Below are positions 10,481 through 23,977 of a DNA stretch of 64,000 bases, in pieces. The translations under genes were made by a program, and so were the position numbers. Origin of the DNA: Cloeon dipterum. Lineage: Eukaryota > Arthropoda > Insecta > Ephemeroptera > Baetidae. Location: positions 18,042,001 to 18,106,000 of the forward strand of contig NC_088788.1 in assembly GCF_949628265.1 (NCBI RefSeq), in the 5' to 3' direction. Every line of letters starts with the position of its first letter. Positions within the stretch are counted from its first letter, which is position 1. Under the pieces are notes generated by a model, which ran no database searches, was not told the origin of the DNA, and was given only the letters and a program-made list of their open reading frames with translations.

Positions 10481-13400
10481 CTAGAGACTAGTTTTCATAG
10501 ATTCCCAGGGCTGGTGAAGGGCAGAGGACACCATTGGAATGACCCCGACGCCAACTCCTCCCTCGTGAGCACACATGGACGAGACGAAATTCCATTTGTT
10601 GATCTCTGGATCGTAGCATTCGACTGTGGACAAGTTGCTGACGCCATCATAGCCTCCGATGGCCCACAGTTTGCCAGCATTCGCCACCAGCGCCACTCGA
10701 CTGCGCATCACATTCATGGGAGCAATGAAATTCCATCTGAAAAATAGCGAAAATTTTTAAATAAGTACTTGGATCATTGCGGAGATAGAGAAAACGCACT
10801 TGTCTTTGATTGGGTCGTACTGCTCCACTGTCTCCAGAAACGTGGAGCCATCATAGCCGCCGCACACATAGAGCTTGCCATTTAGGGTTGCCACGCCGAG
10901 TCGACACCTCTGGGTGAGCATTGGGGTCACTGAGGTCCACTGACCAGTGTGAGGCGAGTATCTCTCCACCTGAGGAAAGAGTCCATGGAATATGAGGATC
11001 TATGAATATGAGCTCTGATTGTTAACTAGGAGGTTACTAGCGAACGTAAAGCAAACTGAAGGGGAAAAACACCCAAACAAAAACCTATTTGAGGCATTGA
11101 ATAAATTTCCAATTTTCATTGTTTCCAATCAAAATAATGCTCTTTGCGAGCGGTTTAATGCTTGAATTGACATGCTACGAGCAAACGTCAGGTTATTTCA
11201 ATAGCTGGATTTTCTGTAAAAAAAATCCTAGGTTTCCAAAGATTGGGAAATTTTATGTATTTTTTACTTGTGTATTCATAGCAAATTGCCTATTATTTGC
11301 AATTTAACCATGAGGAAGCAACCAGGAAAACGCTCAGGAAACGCCACGATGAGTCAAAATTACGGTGAATATGAATATATCTTGCAAGCTTTCGACTTGG
11401 AATTTCCAACAGTGTGCAAACGCAAACTATGCAGAACGAACCAATACAGAGACCATCATGCGTCGTTAAAGTAGCTATAAGTTTTAACTTAGTATAGTTC
11501 TCAGTAAAGCTGCCGTGCTTTTCTGGGAAATTTTCACAAAACCTGGTGTTTACAACACCTCTCTAAGCCCCAATATTTATCAAAAATCAAAATTAAGTAA
11601 TAACAAAAATTCAAAAATAGCAGACATTATCAAATCTCTCCTGCTGGGAACCACCCTTTTATAATTTCAGTTTAAAACTGTGGGGGTTCTCTGTTTTTCT
11701 TTTGCCACACCATGTTTGCAAGTCCAGTTTTCAATACTTTGTGTGCAAGAGAATAACACATCCCCCCAGCGTGAGTGAAAATATTATGGCAGAACAAATC
11801 CATTTTTAAACTTTGCTTTAGATAACAAACTTGAAGGTGTCTTTGTCTGTCCGCAAAATAAATACAATAAATAAACATGAAAATTTTTTTGTTAAGAGTC
11901 CTGTTTGCATTCAAAATATTAATTTCATGGCCACAATTCACAGCTATCTCTGACGTTTGATTTATTTAAACTCACCGAGTCAAAAATCGACAGCCCATCA
12001 TGGCCTCCTAGAGCATAAATGTGGCCTTCGAATGCAACAACACCTCCAGCGCTTCTGTGCTTGGTCATCTCTGGCACGAGTTTCCACACGTCCCTGTCCG
12101 GGTGGTAGCACTCGACGGTGGATAGGGAGGTGATGCCGTCGTAGCCGCCGCACACATACAGACGGTCGCCGAGAGCAGCAGCTCCAACAGCGCTAAACGT
12201 AGTTAAATTTGAAATCAAGTAATCCACATAACGAGGACTTTACCTCCTCTTGTAGTGCATGGGCGCGACTTTGTTCCAGGCTTTGAGAACCGGATCGAAG
12301 ACTTCCACGGTGGACAGCCTCTCCGCGCCGTTGTAGCCACCGATTGCGTACAACTTCCCTCTCATTACGGCAACGCCGACCCGGCTGCGCAGCATGCTCA
12401 TCGGTTCGGCTTGGTCCCACCGGCCAGTGATTGGGTCGAAAGCTTCCACAGTGCTCAGAGAGTCGCCTTTAAGTAAAAAAACCCAATAAACTGTGTATTT
12501 CGAATTCAGCGTTTTATGAACAGTAGAGGTTGATAAATTCGGGAAAACGCAGAAATTATTATTAGCGAGTTTTCCGACATTTTTGCGCAAAAACAAGTGG
12601 TGTATTTTTCTTCCATTGCAAAATTGGCAAACACTGGATGAGAGAGATTTGATCTTTAAAAAAAACCTGAAGCTTAATGCTTGACAGAATAACAAATACG
12701 TTAAATTTCAGTCCAATCTTGATAGACCAAAATCAAATGATTAGGTTGATCAAGTCCGTCAGTTGTTAAAACCACAGTGGATTAAGACTATTTGAAACGG
12801 TAAACAACATGCAGATAATAATCTTGTTAATTTTTGCACAACTTAATTCCAGCATGGCTTTACATTCCCATCTGCCTGTTATGATGGTATCATAATTTAA
12901 TCGAGGATAAATTCGACATTTAATTACCATGGAAAACCAACCTTGAGTTCAGATAAAAAAGCTCAAGCTCTCTTATGAAGAGACTTTTTGAAATTTAAAA
13001 CATGAATTGGTCTGTGGATTTCAGCCTATCGACAATTTTTATTTTCAATCGTCATGGCATGATGAAATGAGCACAAATTAAAATTTAATCCATGCCAATA
13101 ATAGGATAACAGTTTGTGGGAAAGTGCATAGTTAATTATGTTATGCGTCAGGTATTTTTCCTCTAGATAATTTTTTTTGTGAAAATTTTAGCCCAATATT
13201 ACTTAAGCCTTGTCTGTTTTGATGGTTTATAAAGAGCACATGAAAGTAAATACATTATGCGATTCTTATAATTACGATCAAAACTGGCGTTCAATTCATG
13301 TAAAAAGATTTGTAAAATTACAAGTTTTCTTTGTTTCATTCCTGCTGTTTGGAAGAAAATTCACAATTTTCAACTTCAATTTCATTCTTAAAACTAATAA

Positions 13401-16400
13401 ATTAAAAATAATGCAATTTTTAATTGAAACAATTAAAATTTGTCTCAAAATTGTGGTGTCACAAAATCTTCTAATTTGGCTCGTAACACATATTTTTTTT
13501 ATTTTTCACCAGAAAAGAGTCTGAACACAGCTGAATATTCAGCGAAAAAACTATAATAAAATGCCAATTCTTTCTTACAGTTATAATTTTTTCCAGAATA
13601 AATACAACTCCTCCCCCTGTCTTTGAAATTTAGTGCAAAAATCGAACAACCTAGCTGATAAACACAAAAATGTTTGTGGTAAATACGTTATGCACAAATT
13701 CAACGCGGAAATTACCTACCAGATTTGGTCAGACCACCAACAGCGAAAATGTGGCCAACCATGCAGTGACAACTTCTCAAGCGGGTTCGAAACCCCTGAA
13801 CTAGTCCCCTGCGCTCTGGAAGAAGATGGTAGTCCCTCGCCTCATCAAGCAGGTCTCTAAAAAATGAAATTATTGTAAAAACAATATTTATTAGCATTTG
13901 TTATTTCAAACTTAGGGTGGATCAAAAAAAGTTTCAAGTGGTTTAATAAAAATTTGATCAACTTTCTAACTTATCTAATCTTGTGTTTTTAAAATTCCCT
14001 CAATTACAAGTGGTCACTTTTTAATGCAGGCTTCCTGGCTCAAGAGGATCCACTTTATCTTATCTAACATGCAAGGCTTTAAAGATCTACAAAATGCAAA
14101 CATTAAAAAAAATAAAAAATATATATCACTGGTCACGGTTGTTCACTAAACAAATATAATTTTAAGTACATACACGATAAAGACAGGATAAAAAATAATA
14201 CCTGCACTGATGTGATGCCTTGATGAGTTCCTCAGTGGCAACCCTATCAGCCAAGTACTGCGGAGTGAGTAGTGGAAGTCGCACTAGAGAAAGCAGTTGG
14301 GGAAGATGTTGCGTTCTGTTCGGCTGGTCTTTTTTAACCCAACGAATGACAGCTTCGAACACCTGATAGAACACACAATTGAAATAGCCATCCAGTGTGA
14401 TTGGTCATTATTACAGTCTCTTCTGAGGCGACGTGGAGTTGGTCGCTGGAAATTAGATCCGAGATGCTTTGGATCGGCAGACTGAGGTACTCAGCGGTGA
14501 CGGAAACCTCAGCAAAATGGTGTTGGATGAATTTTTCAGCTGCCTGTACGAGCGCCATGCAGCTCAAGGTGTCGGCAAAATTGCAAATGCCCAACGCGTT
14601 TTGCGGGTGTAATCTGAAACGTTGATAAAAATATTCAGACTTGTTGACAAAGAGTGCTTGGCCAAATATAAATAGGTGGCCTCATTAAGCGTGAGTTAGA
14701 CGTACTTTCCCATTAAGAAAGAGGCGCACGCATCGCGCACTTTGTGCAACTGCAAGAACGAGGCGCCGATCATGAGGCTCTGCACGTTGTTGTTGTCGAT
14801 GGTGACGCGGCCGCTGTACGAGAAATTCACCAGCGCCTCCAAAGCTCTGAAATGATAGGCGCTGCTCAATAATCCGACCATATGGCCAAAGTCCAGGACG
14901 GATAAATAAATGCACCGGTTGCATAACCAGAGGCAAAGTTCTCGATAAAGTGAGGAAAATGCATACTCAGCGTCGATGCCTTGAATGGTTATATCTCGCT
15001 GCTTGCTCTCCACCATGTCGTTGGTGAACATGGCGTTGAAGTATGGAATGGTCGAAGCTAACACAATTCGGTGTGCGGTAAAGCTTTGATCGTCAACCTG
15101 CGCCCACATAAAAAATTGTTGGTTATTAGAGAAAAGAACGATCAGAAATCTCCAGTAATAAATTATTTAACAGTCTACTTTCAAGGAGCCACGTAGGCTG
15201 TTTTTTTAATTAAATTTGACTTCAGTCTTGCTTTTTACTACATTAGTATAGAAGTTAGGAATACTTAAAATAAACGCAGATAAATTACAAATTTATTAAT
15301 TTTGACGTTTTAATCAGTGTCAATTTCAAAAAGGAAATTGAAACTACACAAGTCAAAGAAGTTTACATTTTAATTAATAATTTAATAAGGATAGATTCAT
15401 AATGACGACTTTGCAAGATTTTACTAAATGAGAAGAACATAAATTACAACTACAATTTAGATTAAAACATCTGGAATTTTTAAATAAAAGAGACAAGAGA
15501 TTTTACACTCTTCAGAAAGAGTTTGACAGTTTCAGAAATTTTTTTACTAGCAAAGGGAACTGTGAACCCTGCGTGTTTTTCACTCTGACATGCTGTTTTT
15601 TCCACAAATGTGTTCCATTTTGTGATATTTGGAAAGCCCACCAGTCCAAAGTACACAATCGAGCATTGTTTGCGAGTTACAGACTGTACAATTAATTTTG
15701 CAAACTTTCAAATCAATTAAAATATACATTTTTTTATTCGTGATTACTTCTGGTGAGACGAATCGATTGATAATTTTAACACGAAATTAATTTTAAAGAT
15801 CGAGTTTTACGCAACAAATTAAGCGATCAAATATAAATCTGGTAAGAAATCAATTTTTGGCAAAAAAAAAACTGATTTTAGATATCATCTGGGAAATTTA
15901 GTTTTTTTTAGTAAATATTCTGACATGGGGTTGGCATTCCATGAATCGCGCTCATTTTGAGTCGATTAAAGATAATTAAAATAACTAAACGCGCAGAATA
16001 CTAAAATAAAAATGGACAGTGAAATCGTATTAGCATGGCTGTACAATTCAGCAATAATTGAATTCAGAGAAAAATAATTGCAAAGTCTGTCTAAAGTACG
16101 GACTTAAGTTTTATGCATGCACTCGCCGCGCTCAACAAACAATCCATGTGAAGATCAGAATAAATTATTACTAATCCCATTAGTAATCAATTGACACCGC
16201 CAGTTAGAAATACATAATTTCTTGGCAAACACCACGACGTTCAATCGCAACCAAAATCGGGAGCTCACCTTGAGAGTGACGTCGCAGAGTTTGCCCTGAC
16301 GCCGGATGTCTTCCATCAGGGCGAACCCTTGGGCAAACAGCTCCGGGGGTTGTTGGTAAACCACCCTCTCCTCGTCCTCGGGCTCCAGCTTGAGATTCTG

Positions 16401-16415
16401 CTTCAGCAAGTCCAT
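10481..16415 (-). CDS. KLHL18: Kelch-like protein 18 (BTB-BACK-Kelch, CUL3 adaptor)
   Basis: Ten coding exons (- strand): 16415-16269, 15097-14967, 14846-14706, 14613-14415, 14362-14202, 13856-13720, 12466-12244, 12192-11976, 10969-10800 and 10736-10481; 593 aa, all phases consistent. Order: BTB (about 30-150; [37 protein letters not shown]), BACK (about 155-270; [22 protein letters not shown]), then six Kelch repeats (about 285-593) with the usual GG doublets ([40 protein letters not shown]). It ends in [12 protein letters not shown] plus a short extra tail. Known family role: substrate receptor of cullin-3 ubiquitin ligases; vertebrate KLHL18 acts on mitotic and ciliary kinases. Length is close to the vertebrate protein (about 574 aa). 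The start is the ATG of MDLLKQNLK; an in-frame ATG 42 bp upstream would add 14 residues. Confidence 0.95.
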
Positions 16416-18525
16416 TTTACCGCTGACAACACGAGAGAAGTGATAATTCACAGACAAGCGGACGTCGAACGAAAAAAATTGTAATCGGATGGTGACAGAA
16501 AGGCAAAGTCCGAGAGGTCATTGGTGGCGCTCACCGTGCTGTCTCTCGTCTTTATCGTCGGGCGGGGCGAATTCCTCTCGATTGTCTTCTCAGAGCGACG
16601 TCATGATGCCGAGTGGACAAACGTGCGCTCGTGTCCGAACAGTGGCACCACGCGTCAGACGCCAGACGAGTCGACGACGTTTCGGCTCGTTGGCTCCCTT
16701 CGCTTGCTTGTTGATGTTTTGTTTCCGTTTTCGTCAGCTGCGGTCGATCTGTTGCCAAAGTGGGCGCACCTCACGCTTGATGCCATCTGCCGGTGGGAAT
16801 GGAACTGCGAACCAACTGCAAGTTTTGCCACAAACGGCGCCAGGGGAAATAATGAAGAATGGTGCAAGTAGTAGTAATAATTTCTTCTGCTAAATTTACG
16901 AAATTTACTTCTTTTAATTTTTACATATAATATAAAATTAAAATAGGAATTATTAGTGAGTACTTCTGATTCTTCTATATTTTTTTTTAAATAAAAGGTG
17001 AGAAGGGTTGGATGATAAATTGGCAATAAAGTATTAAATGACTCATCTACCCTTATTATTGCATAGAAATTTTGCAAAATCTGTAGTTTACAATTAATTG
17101 TTTACTGGCCCTGATTTGACTATTGCAAATTGTGAGAGTATTGCTGAAAACGCAAAAAATATATTCGATTCACTTGTTTCAAGAACCAATAAAACGCTTT
17201 TTATTTTTGTCTTGGATAAAGATCTACTTGAATTAACAAATTGATTTTGTTTATTGCACCAGTTTGCATTTTAAAATTATTTGTTTTTCTGATCAACCTT
17301 TAACATAAAATGTCAGAATTCGTAATTAATAAAGTAAAATATTATATTGATTTATTTTTATATAATTAATCATCATACATTTATTTATTTATTTCTCCGA
17401 TCATCTATATTACGAAAAAGTGAAAAAATTAAGGCACATGTACAAAGCCAACAGGTTGCTAAAACGTGCAGGCAAATCAAAAGATAGTCGAGTCGGACAA
17501 GGCCTACACAGTTAAATATATTAATTTAACCGAACTGGTTCTTTGCAACATCCGGCAGATACAGAAACCACATCAATCTGATACATTATTTCTTCCCCTT
17601 TCAGTCAAAATAAAAGCCAAATAATCTTTTTAACTACTCTTGAGATCAATGCCCTCTGCTATAGTGGATTTCTTCAAGGCGTTTGAGCATTTCTCTCGTT
17701 TCTTTTAAAGATCCTAGTTTCGATTTCGCTCACAAATAAGCGTATTTACAAAATATATATCAATTTTACGTTGCAAGTGCAGCCCATTTCAAGGAATTAT
17801 CGGCTGTTGTTTTTCGGCTTATTAATTACATGTTATGCAATGAAAAGTAAAGCGTGGGCATCTAAAATATTTGATGCAACATGAGAGGAAAATTGCAGAA
17901 GGTCATCTTAAATTAATCACGCTGGCGCCCATCGATAAAATATATAGTCTTGGGGCAGTCCACTCCTTAGACTAAATTTACTTTCTCGCACGTACCATTG
18001 TGATTTAATAACGGTTCTGAGAATCAATAAATAACCCTATGGACTTGAATGAGGTTTGGCACACATTTAGTGGCGCCAGAGCAGATATGACTTTCCAAAA
18101 AGCCTTGGTCGATATTATGCAAGTGAAAATCTTTATATAAAGTGACATCACACAATATACAATGTGTTTGGTGTCTTGCATAAACGTTTTCTTACTAATT
18201 CAACATTGTCGCTTGATGAAATACTTTCCTCCTATTAATCATGGGAATCCCAACTTTCTTCATAACTCTCAAAAACATTTGATCTCTATTGCGAATCCAC
18301 AAAAATGTTTGAAAACTACGAATTGATTTTCAATCAAAATTGGCATCCAGAATTAAATCTGCTAACGCGTTGAGTGGGCAGCCGGCTTTTCTGACCGGCC
18401 GCCAGCAGAGAGATAATCAAATTGCGTGCGAACGCTGAGGAAGCGGTAATGGGTGAGAGAAAAAGACTGTGGGGGGCCGAAATGAGTTTTGCGAGCAGCA
18501 GGAAGGACCAGAGATTGCTTTGTAT
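16416..18525. other. Intergenic between KLHL18 and eclosion hormone
   Basis: The first 450 bp are GC-rich and probably hold the promoter and 5' UTR of KLHL18, read leftwards. From about 16.9 to 18.3 kb the DNA is very AT-rich without recognisable exons. The last 150 bp become GC-richer near the eclosion hormone promoter and include GCCGGCTTTTCTGACCGGC, a short inverted repeat. Confidence 0.5.
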
Positions 18526-18606
18526 TATATAAACCGTCCTCCTGCCCCAGGATGGATCAGTTCGACTGCCGTCTCAGAGCCCACTCGACGACTTAGCTCC
18601 TAGCTG
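18526..18606 (+). promoter_or_regulatory. TATA/initiator promoter and non-coding exon 1 of eclosion hormone
   Basis: TATATAAA at 18526-18533 stands 33 bp before the A of GATCAGTTCG at 18559, which fits the arthropod initiator TCAGT. The presumed leader runs 18559-18606 and ends CTAGCTG before a strong GTGAGT donor. The next good acceptor on this strand that leads into a gene is directly at the eclosion hormone ATG (21835). The link of this exon to that ATG is inferred from position, strand and splice sites. Confidence 0.75.
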
Positions 18607-21600
18607 GTGAGTACTCCTCTCTTACACCTTCTGCTATATTGAAATATACTATACTGTCAGTGGTCATAGCTAACAGCATAAATTCTATCTGGGATAATCT
18701 TCTAGCCATTCTAAATTAAATGATAGAGGATAGTTTGGTGTCTTAAAATTTTCGGAGTTAATTTTTTATTTTTGAGACACAAGTTAAAATTGCCAAGATA
18801 ATAATTCTCACCGTGAAGGAAAAAACCCGGATCTAAGTTCGGGCTGAAATTTTTTTTCTTACACTGAGATTGGCAGTAGGCTTCGATCTCACGGTGAGAC
18901 GAATTTTTCAGTCAATATTTTGGCCTCACGGCTGGATTTAATATTTAAGTTTATCACATGTGCGAAAAAACGTTGGTGCTGAAATGACGTTTATTCATCA
19001 TATGGGAATGCATGAGTGAGTTTAAAAATTTGTTTGAATTAATTTTTGCAAGAAAAAGTGCACGCGGAAAGTTTGCCGGGAAAAACGGTATCCAGAGAAA
19101 ACGTTAGGCAAGTAAGTATATACATTAATGGAGAATACAAGCCACCTACAATGTCAAATTTCACAACTCTCGCGGTTTTTCTGAGAAACTAGTTGGATTA
19201 ATAAAATAAGTAAATAAATAGTATTTTACCTCATCACTCCTCTCGGCGGCGTTTTGCAAAAAGGATTGCGTACCAGCAGAGCGTACGGCTACAGGCAATA
19301 AAAATAGTTTGCAGCGGTGCTGAGCCAGCACGCACACTTACTTCCAGATCAATTTTCTCGGCGACTGATGGATGCGAACTGTCCCGCGCCAATGCAACCC
19401 CTCGTTTGCCGATTCCGAGCACAAACCATAACCACGTCTCGGAACATTTTCATTTGCCGCGTGCGTCGAGTGAGTCGGATGCATTTTAAGCTAAGATAGC
19501 CGGCGCGTCTGCTGCTTTAGAATGTTTGTGCCTGCTCTGCGCGAGTCGAGATGAACTTGCCCTACTGAACTACAAAGGTAAATAAGGCATTTGCACTGCT
19601 CTCTCTGACGTAGACACGCATAAATCTCGACAGTGTGGCCGCGGAGAGAAAGTGATTTGATTCGGTCGGGCAGCTTCAGTTCCCCGTCGAAATTTCGACG
19701 CCGGCAAGGTCGCGACGGCAGGTTGACAAGTCAATTAAATTATTCCACGTGCTCGCTCATTAGCGTGGTAAAACGAGAAGAGAAAAAAGAACAAGTGCTA
19801 GAAGCAGGAAGCCGAGCTTTTTATACATATTCTCACTTTGCTCATTAAAATGCGTCTGCCGCCTGCTCCTTGATGAGGAGACTTGAATGACAGGATCCGC
19901 GCTCATCACGCAGCATCCGTCTAGTACTTTCGATTCTACTCTCGTCTCATTCTCACAATCTAAAATTCGAATTGAAGTTAATTTTAAAGCTTCGAATCCT
20001 ACAATTGAGAAAAGCACTTTCAACTATCAGAACTTTTGCAATTTCAAATTCAAGTCATGACCGCTGGGCAAATTTGTTCGTTGACTGCGATGAATTTAAA
20101 TAAAAATTGTTTGGCGAAGCCGTGAGCACGTTTTCCACAACACGACGATGCCCATCCCATAACACACTAGACGTTTTACTATGCTGCTCCTGACCGTCGT
20201 CACGTGTTCAATATACCTGCTCGTATACTATTTTTACGCCATTGTATCGGATAATCAGACGAGCGTGACGTTTGTGATTGATCTGATTGAGATGCAGTCG
20301 GATCGCTCTCTTCGTGTCCACTTTGGCATCCAGGAAGTTTCCCAGCGCGCACTGCTCGGGCTCTTTGGAAACGTCTTTTTATTTTATTGTCCACATCCGT
20401 GCGTGCGCGGTAGTAAAATACTCGAAAAGGCCTTGCCTCCTTCATTCATCAGCCAGCCTTGAGATTATTTCGCCGTCCATCTGCCGCAAGCTCTTCGGCC
20501 CTTCCGCATCCTTTTAATCCACCTTACCGTTTCCAAATCGATATTTTTCTTCAAAATTCGGATTTTATCGTTTTAGCAAACACTTCTGAACGCGACTAGG
20601 GAATTTTTTAAGTATGCTCGTGTTGCTGTCAAGCAGTTATTATCGTTCGGAACGAAAATTGATTACTATAATATGCCTATTTTTGTTGCGCAGGTCAGTG
20701 CCGCCAGAGCAGCAAATCCAGACAACTGTCGGTAGCAGTCAAATTTCTTCTCACCTCAGCAAAAAGGTGAGGCTTAAGCTGTTTCCAGGAGCAACACACC
20801 AAAATTTCCACAGTGCTCTTTCTACAGAGCAATTACAATCGCTCTTATTGCGTTCACTTCCCAGGAATTTTTTAACTACCACGCCGATAAGCTCATTTTC
20901 AGTCTCAAGTCATGTCATAGCTGTCAATTCATTTCAGCCTTCACCAGGTTAGACAGGAAACGTTTTGCTTTTCCTAGATTACTTCCCAGACCAAATCTGT
21001 ATGCGGATTGAGATGGATGGAATATCCCGTGCAATTTTCAATTGCTTGTAAGGATATTAATGTCCAGTTTGACCTTTTACGTCAAACCTCATTGCTTATT
21101 AATTACATTTTTAAAGGCCCACTGAGGTGAACTTTTTCCCCATTTTGTAATTGAAACGGACTGTTAGGATAAATTGTTTGGTATCAAATTATTTGCGATT
21201 ACCGACCATTGAATCCCAACAAAGGTTTTATAACTTCAAAGTGCTCCTCTGTGTGCCTTTAAGAATGTGTTGAACCAGAATTTAACTGAAGACGTCAATT
21301 AAGTCAGAAGCACACGAGGGCGTCATAATTTATCAGTTGAAATGAAATGAACCTTTCTAGGTGTTTATTTTTCCGTATTTCTAAGGAAGTATCCTGCTCA
21401 ACTAGCTGGTTGCAGCCCTAATTCAGTTATCTTCAGCCCTTAGAGAATTTTTTTGAAGTAGGGCTAAAGCCATCATCAGGAGGAAAGTTCTGTAGAATTA
21501 CGGAAAAATAGCTTTATACACCAAGCATGCTTATTTAATATAAAATAAACCAAAATTTAATAAGATATAACTGAGCATCGATGATCAAGTAGTCTTTTTT

Positions 21601-21834
21601 GATTAGGATGGGATTAAAATACAAATTTATTAAAAAATTTCACAATTGTATGTATTATACAATTTTTAAAACGATTTTTTAGTTTTTCCATTTCTTGTTC
21701 GCTTTTGAGAGTGGCCATGTAAGATTAAAATAGAATTTTGGCAATTTTAAAAATAATTAAGCACATGGCAAAAAACTAAGTGGCGAAAAAGTAGCTTCAC
21801 AGAGCCAACTGCAGAATTAATCGGTTCGTTTCAG
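18607..21834 (+). other. 5' UTR intron of eclosion hormone
   Basis: About 3.2 kb from GTGAGT to the acceptor TTCGTTTCAG that abuts the ATG. The middle part (about 19.2-20.5 kb) is GC-richer than the flanks and may hold regulatory sequence. Near 18.81-18.90 kb CTCACCGTGA is repeated inverted as TCACGGTGAG. No open frame here resembles a known protein. Confidence 0.55.
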
Positions 21835-22068
21835 ATGCGCGTGAACACTTTGGTCTTGGTGGTCGTGCTGCTTGCGTGCAGCGTGTACCTGGTCGAGGGT
21901 AACCCGCTGGCCGTTTGCATCCGCAACTGCGCTCAGTGCAAGAAGATGTTCGGAGACTACTTTGAGGGTCAAATGTGCGCCGATTGGTGCATGAAGTTCA
22001 AGGGCAAGCTGATTCCGGATTGCGAGGACATTGACACCATCGCGCAGTTCCTCAACAAGCTTGAGTAG
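21835..22068 (+). CDS. EH: Eclosion hormone precursor
   Basis: 77 aa in one exon. A signal peptide (MRVNTLVLVVVLLACSVYLVEG, residues 1-22) is followed by mature NPLAVCIRNCAQCKKMFGDY and six cysteines in the family spacing (AVC, RNC, AQC, QMC, DWC, PDC), then FEGQMCAD, KFKGKLIPDCED and the ending FLNKLE. Known family: a neuropeptide from ventromedial cells that acts with ecdysis-triggering hormone to start moulting behaviour through a receptor guanylate cyclase. The acceptor AG touches the ATG, so the upstream intron lies wholly in the leader. AATAAA at 22252-22257. Confidence 0.96.
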   Translation: MRVNTLVLVVVLLACSVYLVEGNPLAVCIRNCAQCKKMFGDYFEGQMCADWCMKFKGKLIPDCEDIDTIAQFLNKLE

Positions 22069-22257
22069 CAAGCGCCCCAATGGTCCATATCCCCGATCTC
22101 TTGCATGCTGAATTTTAGGCACGCTAATCGTTACGGTTTTGTGACTGCCGCTCATGATTTGCGAAATCGTTTTTTTTCTAGTCAGTCTATTCCACTTCTC
22201 ATTTCTGTGATATTTAATTCTGAATCTACTAATTTTCCTGTAGTGTAGAATAATAAA

Positions 22258-23033
22258 AATAATCATGAAAATGAACTGACATCTTGAGATTTCATTTAAA
22301 ACTCCCTTAAAAAAATTTCAATACGGACTACGTACGTCAACAGAAATGAATGTTAAGACGCTTAGTATTTTTCGAGTTCCTGATCATCATGAGACGAACA
22401 AATGCGGAGTATGAATCATGCCACTTAAACAACACTTTGAAACTGTTTAATAACAGCATATTATATACCTGTCTAAGCTGGCTACATTTGTACAGAGTAT
22501 AAGTACATAATTATGTTTTGCACAAGTTTAATTCTCAAGATTAAAATTTCTGGCGATTCTTTGAGTTTGGAAGAAAAAAATTGATCAAACTTATTTTTTC
22601 ATATAAAATTTCTGTCTACATTTCTAGTAAATAGCTGCGGGAAAATGATAGTATTTCTGCGAAAATCAAGCAATTTTTGAGGTAATAATGTAAGAAACAG
22701 TCTAAATTAGCTAAAAGACCCCCCATACCATTATTTAATTTGCACAAAATAACCTAAAAGTAGAAGACTATTTTGCAAGTAAAGAACTATAAAAGGAACA
22801 ACTTGACCTGGTGATTTATTAATTTTTCTCAAAGTCACGCGATAGTGTTTTAGCTTTTTTCCATTGCCTTAAAATGTTAAATCGAAATAGTGGAGTATTA
22901 TTTGATAACGGCTTTTATTAACTTGCTACATGCAAAGTGAACATTAATGTCAAGCTAGGATCAATTAAAGAAAAAAATGGGTTGAAAATCAAATGTTAAG
23001 CACCTAGCTTGAGAGTAGTATAGTTGTTAGAAT
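22258..23033. other. Convergent gap, eclosion hormone and RNase H1-A
   Basis: AT-rich 3' flanks of two convergent genes. No exon or repeat found. Confidence 0.5.
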
Positions 23034-23977
23034 TCAATTGTATCTCTCGGCTCCAGCTTTGGCCAGACGATCAGACATCTCATTTCCATGGTTGTTGGAG
23101 TGGGCTGGCACATATTCCTATAGATTTTGATACAATGAACAGATATTGTAACAAAATTCCAACAGACACTTACAAACTTCACATTCATGCCACTCATGGC
23201 ATTTTTCAGCTCCTGAAACTGCGACTTGTTCTCCACAGGCTTGTTGGCAGACGTGGTCCAACCATTTTTCTCCCACTTGGGCATCCACGCATTCACACCT
23301 TTGACCATGAAGTCAGAGTCAGTGCGAATACAGATTCCAGACATATCTAGAAAATTTGAAACAAAATGAAAATTAATACCAGTTACAATTGAACCATAGT
23401 TGCCAGTATTCCTGACTGCTTGTGTATTTTTGAACCCCTATTTTAGGTAAACAGCAGTTTTTAAAATAATTTGGGGTGGAAGATTATAATGCCATTAGTG
23501 AACAAAAATTATGGTTGACTCGTTAAATTGTCCACAAATAATCAGTTTTTTTTTTAAAAAATGGCACACAATTAAGCACAAAATTTAGGGAAATTAACAA
23601 AAATTTCAAACATTAAGTAACTGTAAAGCTACTTAAAATTAAAAATAAATCGTTCCCATACTTGCATCCTTAGCTTGTTCGCAAGCTCGAGTGGCAGCTT
23701 GGAGTTCAGCATTGTTGTTGGTTGGTCTGGCATTCCCCCTGAGCGGCTCACTGATGTTGCTGGAATGTAAGAAAGATAAAAAATTAGTAATTAATTAAGT
23801 AATTAATTGATAGAGAACTCACTGCTTGCTGTCTGGACCAAAATAGGCTCCAACTCCAGCTTTGGCGCCGGCCCTTCCATTGTTGAGGCAGCTGCCGTCA
23901 GTGTAGACAATGGTGCGGCCTTGACTGTCATATTCGTAGCCGCTGCTTTTAGACCCAGAGCCCTTGCGATAGGCCAT
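23034..23977 (-). CDS. Ribonuclease H1 paralog A, catalytic, without hybrid-binding domain
   Basis: Four exons (- strand): 23977-23823, 23759-23662, 23346-23174 and 23117-23034, phases 2, 1, 0; 169 aa. All four metal-binding acids are present: D27 (VYTDGSC), E70 (NNAELQA), D94 (RTDSDF), D158 (EMSDRLA), together with H148 (VPAHSN) and the substrate loop KWEKNGW. It cleaves the RNA of RNA-DNA hybrids. It lacks the N-terminal hybrid-binding domain and coiled coil found in paralogs B, D and E, so it should be less processive. The MAYRKG start has a good AAAATGGCC context. An in-frame ATG at 24031 adds 18 residues with several basic ones, so a second, perhaps organellar, form is possible but unproven. 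Confidence 0.92.

Noticed and set aside
13210-13524. 104-codon + strand frame in a KLHL18 intron
   Set aside because: AT-rich chance frame opposite to the gene with no homology.
20181-20462. 93-codon frame with a hydrophobic start inside the eclosion hormone intron
   Set aside because: No conserved motif, no supporting splice structure, and an overlapping frame of similar length on the other strand.
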